DNA of 64,000 nt, from the NCBI GenBank assembly GCA_025531455.1, contig JAMYHL010000063.1, positions 177,177 through 241,176 of the forward strand, written 5' to 3'. A program made the translations under genes and the position numbers. The stretch is from Apiotrichum sp. Y4204 (taxonomy: Eukaryota > Basidiomycota > Tremellomycetes > Trichosporonales > Trichosporonaceae). Below the pieces are notes generated by a model. That model saw only the letters and a list, made by a program, of their open reading frames with translations, had not been told where the DNA came from and did not search any database. Below, one piece after another: positions 58,449-64,000 of this stretch. Positions within the stretch are counted from its first letter, which is position 1; each line of letters starts with the position of its first letter.

Positions 58449-59258
58449 AGCGCACTAGAGAAGATCATTTCCCGGTCTAAGGGCGCTCGGCCTAGCGCTT
58501 GGTGCCAGCGCGAAGCGGCTGGCCGCTGGTAGTGGATAGCGTTGCTTGTGCGGCTGGCGGCACGCAGCGACAGACGGACACTTGACTGGTCGATCAACGC
58601 AACCCGTTGGATGGGCAACGCGGACGACACCAATGCGACGATGACGACGAAATGATGAACATGGGGCGACAGATGGACGACTCGGGCGATGCAGACGACG
58701 CAGCAGGCGCGGATACGGTCACGCTAGGCGACTCGCGACATGCGGACAGACGCAATATTCTACTTTCCGGCTTACAAGCCCATCAGGATGGGTTCAGCCA
58801 AATTACACAGCTCATATGGAGCTACAAACACAAACGCTCTCTCCATCTTCCCTCTCTGACACCCCCTTCCCTTCCCTCCCGCTTACATAGTCTCGCTCTC
58901 TCTTTGGATCCCGGGCGCCCTCTGGCCCTTATGTCTGTTATATTATATACGCAGTATGCTGCGTCAAGCGCAGCGCACTGCTTCGGGATGATATGCGTGC
59001 CTCTTGGTCTGAAAGTGTCTGGGTGCAGGCTGCAGAGTTGGGGAAGGCGGTATGAGAGCCAGTTTCAGACTGGCAGCTCCTCCGGAAAACGAGACCGAGG
59101 CCATGTCAGACCATGCAGGCACCGCAACCGTAGCTCACGAGTAAGCAACCAAGTATTCTATCAGCCAGACAGACCCGCTTCACCACCTCGCCTTGTCCAA
59201 CATCTACAGTAGTGAGTATGCATGGTTGTACAGCGTGATATGATCTTAAATCGAGAGT
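58449..59258. other. Convergent 3' flanks, no gene recognised
   Basis: This lies between the stop of the plus-strand surface protein and the stop of the minus-strand Cox14-like gene. A 201-codon plus-strand frame at 58607-59212 has no motif and low-complexity composition, so it is not called. Confidence 0.6.
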
Positions 59259-59905
59259 CTACTGCGGCGGTTGCGGCGGCTGCTCAAGCGCGGCGGCGGC
59301 CTACAAGTCAGCAACAACCTGGATGTAATGGGACCAAGTACATCGTGTAGAAGCCACTCGGGTCACTCGCACGGCGAGCAACACGGAGCGGGACACGGTG
59401 AACCACCCCTCCCATTATCCAGAACGCACCAGCTTCTGCGCGCGCTCCTCGGCAATGAGGCGGCGCTTGACCATAAAGTTTTGCCCGATGACAATGGTAC
59501 CGTAGACCTGCGGTCAGCGTGAGTGGGAGTGCTGACAAGGGAGCGAGTGTGCGCGGCGTCTACCGCGAGGCAGGTTCTGATGGGCTGGAGAACGAGAGCG
59601 GTTTGCGATTTGTAGTCCGCAGTCCGGGGCGGCGGACTCGGCGTTGAGGATCACTGTCTGCGCGACCACAGACCAAGAATCCCGCCAGACGTCGCCATGC
59701 ACGACTCGCAATGGTAGAGTGTCCACTAAATCCCGGCCATCGCAAAGTTGACAGACGAACAATTCTCCCGTCATAGGTGAGACCTGCCCCGCTACCGCCG
59801 GCGTCCACGGTTGCCTGCTCGCACTCAGTACCAATCTGCACTCACGCCAAAGCCGATGCACCCCGCCACGATCGTGCGGTGGATGAGGTTGAGGGGCGAG
59901 ATCAT
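59259..59905 (-). CDS. Cox14-like mitochondrial inner-membrane small protein
   Basis: Three exons (59846-59905, 59430-59507, 59259-59300) give 59 aa, too short for ordinary gene calling. The sequence starts MISPLNLIHRTIVAGCIGFG and continues VYGTIVIGQNFMVKRRL, one transmembrane helix followed by a basic segment, then an Ala/Pro/Gln-rich end (AAAALEQPPQPPQ). LxxxHRxxVxGxxGxxxxG is the pattern of the Cox14 family, which regulates Cox1 translation and cytochrome c oxidase assembly. All three joins are in phase with good GTGAGT or GTGCGT donors. The 338-nt first intron is long for this genome. Family assignment is by pattern and therefore tentative. Confidence 0.68.
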
Positions 59906-60391
59906 GGTGGCGAGCGATGTGGAGAACTGACTCTATCTGCAATGTTCGGGAAATGTCTTGCGAACGCACTACTGTGCACTTTGGTAGCTCGGAGGCTCGG
60001 CGTCTGTGGCAACACTCCCACGCCGGCCTTTGCCTTGCTATCGGAATTTTACGATTTTCAGTGGCAACAGCTGTAAGCTCACAATCATCATCAGCGTCAT
60101 GCCTCATGCCTCCCATGGCCTCCCACATTCTATGCTCCACAATTACATTCTTGCGCCATGCTGATGAAGAGGCGCAATGCAACGATGCAGTCTATGACGC
60201 GAATAACACTACAAGATGGGGCCTGAGCCAGTACAGAAGGACCCAGGCGGTGCCAGGGCGCGCCTGGCAGGCGGGGGCGCGCGCGGCGATCAAGTAATTA
60301 TTTGCAGCGCCCGACACCAGCTGTGCTGGTGCCAGCAGCCACTGCGTGGCCGCGCTGTGCTCCGCCGCATATGCGCGAGAGTCTACACGCC

Positions 60392-62520
60392 TTAAGCAAC
60401 ACCCTTCTGAGCCGTCTTGGAAAGAAGCTGAGCCTTCTCGATCTGTGCCTGCGAGCGCTTTGCGAGGCCGCGCTTGTAGTCGACAATGGTAATGTCGTCC
60501 TTGGTCAGGTTGAGGACCTTCTTGTCCTTGACCTCCCAAAGGTCGTCGGCGACCTGCGAAATGAGACGGAAGTCGTGCGATACGATGACGACACCACCCT
60601 CAAACTCCTTGATGGCCGCTGCCAGCGAGTCGATTGATGCCATGTCGAGGTGGTTAGTCGGCTCATCGAAGAGGATAATGTGGGGGTGCTCGAGGGCAAT
60701 CTCGGCAAAGCAGACACGGTTACGGAGACCGTCCGAAAGCTGCGAGATGGGGTTGGTCTGGTGCGAACCAGTGATACCGAAACGGCCGACCTGCTGGCGC
60801 CAGAACTGGATCTCCTTGTCAGGGAACTTGGTCGAGAACTTGGACTGCAGGTGCTCAACCGGCGACTTGTCGAAGGGAAGCTGGTCTGCCGAGTGCTGCG
60901 AGTACTTGGCAAGCTTGAGCGCGTTGTGACGGCTGACGGTACCCTCGACAGGGTTGAGGTCACCGGTGATGAGGTTCAGCAGAGTCGACTTTCCGGTACC
61001 GTTGTCACCGACAATGGCAATACGCGAGTCCATGTCAATACCGAACGAGAGGTCCTTGTAGAGGTAGTCCTTGGCCTCGCCAGAGTATGAGAAAGCAACG
61101 TCGGAGAACGCAATGATAGGAGGAGGAAGCTTCTTGACGTCCTCAAAGTTGAAGCGAAGCGGCTTGCCCTGCTCCACCTTCTCGACGAGACCAGCGGCCT
61201 CCATCTTGTCGATAATCTTCTGCTTCGACTTGGCCTGCTTGACGAGGTTGGCATAAGTACCGGCGGACGCAATGAACTTCTTGATGTGGGCAATTTCCTC
61301 CTGCTGCTTGTTGTACGCCTTCATCTGGTTGACCTCGTTCTCGGCCTTGGTGCGGACGTAGGTAGTGTAGTTACCACCGTAGTAGACGAGCTTCTTCTTG
61401 GGGGTGAGGTCAATCATGTTGGTGCAGACAGTGTCCATGAAGTCGGCAGAGTGGGAGGTGAGGAGTAGAATGTGGTTGTAGGTGGCAAGGTACGCCTCGA
61501 GCCAGACGACGGCTCCCAGGTCGAGATGCGAGGTGGGCTCGTCGAGAATGAGCAGGTGGGGCTTGATGAAAAGCGCACGGGCGAGCGAGACACGCATACG
61601 CCAACCACCAGACATGTCCTTGGTGGGCTTCATCATCATGGTCTGCGAGAAACCGAGACCGGAGAGAATGGCACCGGCCTTGGCCTCAAAGGTCGAGGGG
61701 TCCATCTCCTCAATCTCCTCGTAGAGGAGCTCGAGGCCGACCTCGTCGACCTCGTCAGCAACAGCCATCTCCTCAGCCATCTTCTCGAGACGCGCGACCT
61801 TCTCTTTCGCGGCGTTGATAATGTAGTCGACGGCGTTGACATCGGACGGCTCGGCGGCACCGCGGACAAGGTAGACCTGGGCGTCAGCGTCGGTGGTGAA
61901 AAATGTGTTTTAATCAGTGCTCACATCAATGTGCTCAGGAATCTCAACATCGCGCTCAGCAAGGGACTGGAAGAAGGTCGACTATGTAATGTCAGCTATT
62001 GTTTCACATGGAACACTTGGGTACGCACCTTGCCCGAACCGTTCTCACCAAGAAGGCCGTAACTGCAAATGTCAGCAAGAATGTCACATACCAGACAATG
62101 GCGCTCCAGAATCTGGAGACTTCCACCGCACTGACCGGTTACCGTAGTTGAGCGAGATCTCGGCACCCTCAATAAGAAGGCGGCCGTGGTAGGAGAGGGT
62201 GTACTGGTCGATCTTGATGTCACGGGCCTTGGGGTCCGACACAAGAACACCGTTCTGAAAGTCAGCATTTGTCTGTCAGACAGCCATCGTGACGAAGAGC
62301 AATTTCACGACTCTGTCCGTCTTTCCCCACTCACAGCCGAACGGTCAGTGGCCATGTTGAGGCGGCGCATCTGGGCCTGGGCGTCGCTCAGGTCAGCAAA
62401 CGAGCCGTTGGCCGAGATGGTAGGGGTGTCGCCGGCGGACGACGCAGCGGGGGTGCCGCGCTTCGAGGCCTTTGCGGCCTTGGCTTCGAGACGCTTCTGC
62501 TTGGACGCGGAGGGAGCCAT
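60392..62520 (-). CDS. ARB1: ABC-F ATPase Arb1 (ABCF2), ribosome biogenesis
   Basis: Soluble twin-ATPase ABC-F protein needed for 40S and 60S ribosome biogenesis. Five exons: 62335-62520, 62136-62254, 62029-62062, 61925-61981, 60392-61876, giving 626 aa. The N-terminus is Lys/Ala-rich (MAPSASKQKRLEAKAAKASK). The first cassette has Walker A GENGSGKST (split by a 47-nt intron between K and S), signature MSGGWRMRV and Walker B LLILDEPTSHLDL. The second has GDNGTGKST, the Arb1-typical signature LSDGLRNRV and IILFDEPTNHLDM. No membrane segments. The donor of the second intron is GTCAGT. A strong codon bias leaves long antisense frames open. Confidence 0.97.
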
Positions 62521-63203
62521 TTTGGGATGGGTGTGGGTGGGTGGAGTGGAAAAGGGACAAGACGGGTGGCGGGAGGGGACGCGTTTGTGCGATGCGGTTA
62601 GTGGTACCGCTTTTAAGAGACCAGAGGGCGAAGCTGATCGAGATGTGGTGAGAGAGATGGAGAGAACTAAAACAAAGAGCTAGGTAACGATGAAAGAGGT
62701 AGCAACGGCATGGCCACCCATAGCAGCAACCAACGGCACGCACTCCACCCCACACACACACTCTCTCCCCTGTTGGCTGCTGGCTCTGTACGCGCGCATG
62801 CACCCCCGAAAAAAAAAAAAACGAAAGTATGAAAACCTCATCACCCCCTTGGCTGTATGGCAGTGAGCATCTATTCAATCCCCCCATATATCCGGATCCG
62901 GAGAGGGGGATCACAATTCAGGGTCTACACGCGCTATGATGTAACAGTAGCCCTAGTCAATAAATTTTTTCAATTACAATTACAATTAGACCCTTTTTTG
63001 ACTGTATATTACAGTTCTAATTGAAAAAAAGTTCCGCTAATAGAAACGTGGCATGCACGTGGCTCGTGCCTGATCGAGGGGCGGTGCTACACCACTAGAA
63101 CTCATCTCCACTCGAGTTCGAGTAACATCTGTGATAACATGCTCTTCTTCTAGCCACCATATCTCTATCAGTTCTGATCAGATCTCTTTGAAACCACCAC
63201 AGG
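62521..63203. other. ARB1 promoter and AT-rich hairpin region left of the transposase
   Basis: Bases 62521-62900 form the upstream region of ARB1. From about 62950 the composition turns AT-rich. A 12-bp inverted repeat (TTTTTTCAATTA at 62965-62976 and TAATTGAAAAAA at 63018-63029) encloses the palindrome ACTGTA-TAT-TACAGT (63001-63015) and a triple ACAATT repeat. This may be the terminal region of the mobile element to the right. Confidence 0.6.
62965..63029. repeat. Nested inverted repeats, AT-rich
   Basis: Outer arms of 12 bp surround an inner 6-bp palindrome with a 3-nt loop. It could form a hairpin and may mark an element end or a terminator. Confidence 0.8.
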
Positions 63204-63947
63204 ATGCCGCACAGGACTGAGAGGAACAAGGCCCTGCTTCAAACGCGCCAAAAGATCAAATTCCTGATGCGCTGGGTACATTTACCTAGTGCACGCGCTC
63301 TTCTCCACTCGCTTCTCGAGCAGCATGAGGCGCTGTCACAGAACCGGTACATTTCTCGCCCGAATGAGTACCAATCGAACCCATTGGATCTGGTTCAGGT
63401 GCGCAGGACACCTGCGCACTTTCCCAATGAGAAGTTCGGCTATAGGCTCTCCCAGGCCGAGTTCAACCGCCTTGTAGAGCTTGTTGGCAAAGACGCCGTT
63501 TTTAACGCCGAGAATCTAGGACCTGGACGCCGACAAGCTCCTCCAGAGTTCCAGATCGCCGTATTTCTCCACCGGCTCGCGCATGGACTGTCCCTAGAGG
63601 CTCTCAGTGATCTGTTTAGCATCTCCAGTGAGTAGAACTGTGATCAGAGGGACAGGAGCGGAGATATCACTCTGCAACCCTCGCCCGCGAGTTCGAAGTG
63701 CGTGCTCACGCGACTAGAAGGATCGGCCAACAACTACTGCTATCGCGCCTCAAAGGCCATCGCTGCTTTGACCGAGAACGTCATCTCCTGGCCGACTAGA
63801 GAGGTCAAGCAGCAGATGAAGAGGGAGATCCTCGACACCTACGGCATCCCACATTGCCTCGGCTTTGTAGACGGTGTCCACATTGTCCTCGATCGATCAC
63901 CTTCTCTAGCCAAGGAGGCCGCTTGTCACGGTTCTATCGCACCGTAA
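63204..63947 (+). pseudogene. Harbinger-type transposase gene, truncated frame
   Basis: About 217 codons are readable across one intron, roughly half the usual DDE_Tnp_4 transposase. Only the first catalytic Asp is present before a stop codon at 63945-63947. Listed as a pseudogene because no intact continuation is visible before the window ends; a further intron could restore it outside this view. Confidence 0.55.
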
Positions 63948-64000
63948 CCGGATACGCAACATCCGCGACAATAACCGTCGCGCAAGACGCATAGGGTTAC
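63204..64000 (+). mobile_element. PIF/Harbinger-like DNA transposon, partial
   Basis: Transposase exons 63204-63627 and 63718-63947 are joined by a 90-nt intron with donor GTGAGT. The reading passes from LSDLFSIS into KGSANNYCYRASKAI, the helix-turn-helix-like segment preceding the nuclease in Harbinger transposases. ISWPT, ILDTYGIPHCLGFVDG and VHIVLDRSP carry the first DDE aspartate in the GFVDG motif. After LAKEAACHGS the frame ends at 63947, well before the second and third catalytic residues. Either another intron, a frameshift or element decay follows; bases up to 64000 show no clear continuation. AT-rich inverted repeats at 62965-63029 may be the left end. Confidence 0.78.

Noticed and set aside
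58607..59212. 201-codon plus-strand frame
   Set aside because: Low-complexity start (DDDE/DDSGDADD), no motif, and located in convergent 3' flanks.
61472..62062. 196-codon plus-strand frame
   Set aside because: Antisense to ARB1 and passes through two of its introns.
1..64000. CRISPR arrays, operons, prophage or rRNA
   Set aside because: The sequence is eukaryotic nuclear DNA with spliceosomal introns. No regularly spaced direct repeats or rRNA signatures were seen.

Overview
This is nuclear DNA of a basidiomycete yeast, most likely a tremellomycete (Cryptococcus/Trichosporonales type). The evidence is a GC-rich sequence, genes broken by many very short GT-AG introns (often 33-60 nt, with CTNAC-like branch sites just before the acceptor), and protein families typical of that group. 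No prokaryotic, organellar or rRNA sequence was seen. Exon structures below were built by hand from donor, acceptor, branch-site and reading-frame logic. In all but the two partial genes the exon sum is divisible by three.

Layout. 1-1536: partial Ran1/Sks1-type kinase (-). 1537-8708: about 7 kb with no convincing gene. 8709-12109 (-): an F-BAR/RhoGAP (Rgd1-like) gene whose last two exons encode a complete glucosamine-6-phosphate N-acetyltransferase (GNA1) in frame, an apparent fusion of a Rho regulator and a cell-wall precursor enzyme. 14118-15658 (-): casein kinase 2 alpha. 16511-18851 (-): single-pass membrane protein with two related ectodomains. 20915-22797 (-): TBC1D20/Gyp8-like RabGAP. 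23438-25582 (+): Mvp1 sorting nexin. 26598-28690 (+): sphingoid base-1-phosphate phosphatase. 30429-32351 (+): seven-TM DUF6534-like protein in 14 exons. 32819-33102 (-): 77-aa Ser-rich protein with a basic tail. 36126-37446 (-): tropomyosin. 39045-40587 (-): mitochondrial ribosomal protein uL24m. 41130-44925 (+): OCRL-like inositol polyphosphate 5-phosphatase. 45607-46083 (+): small secreted Cys-rich protein. 46607-49664 (+): EDEM/Mnl1 mannosidase-like protein. 50044-51581 (-): transaldolase. 52412-52482 (-): tRNA-Gly(GCC). 52758-53951 (-): pirin. 56810-58448 (+): single-pass membrane protein with tandem repeats. 59259-59905 (-): 59-aa Cox14-like protein. 60392-62520 (-): ABC-F ATPase Arb1. 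63204-end (+): PIF/Harbinger-like transposase, broken or running off the edge.

There is no operon or dedicated gene cluster, and the order looks like ordinary fungal housekeeping genes. Shared themes are Rho/phosphoinositide/membrane traffic (F-BAR-RhoGAP, TBC, Mvp1, OCRL-like), cell surface and wall (GNA1 module, two single-pass surface proteins), and ER quality control (Mnl1). The observation most worth following is the RhoGAP-GNA1 fusion. A 35-nt intron sits exactly at the junction. Retaining it would end the RhoGAP protein 38 codons later and leave an AUG-initiated free GNA1 frame, so splicing could switch between fused and separate products. Other points of interest are a 12-nt micro-exon in the 5-phosphatase, an ATG-only first coding exon and stop-only last exon in tropomyosin, repeated use of GTGGGT donors, and the gene-poor left arm.
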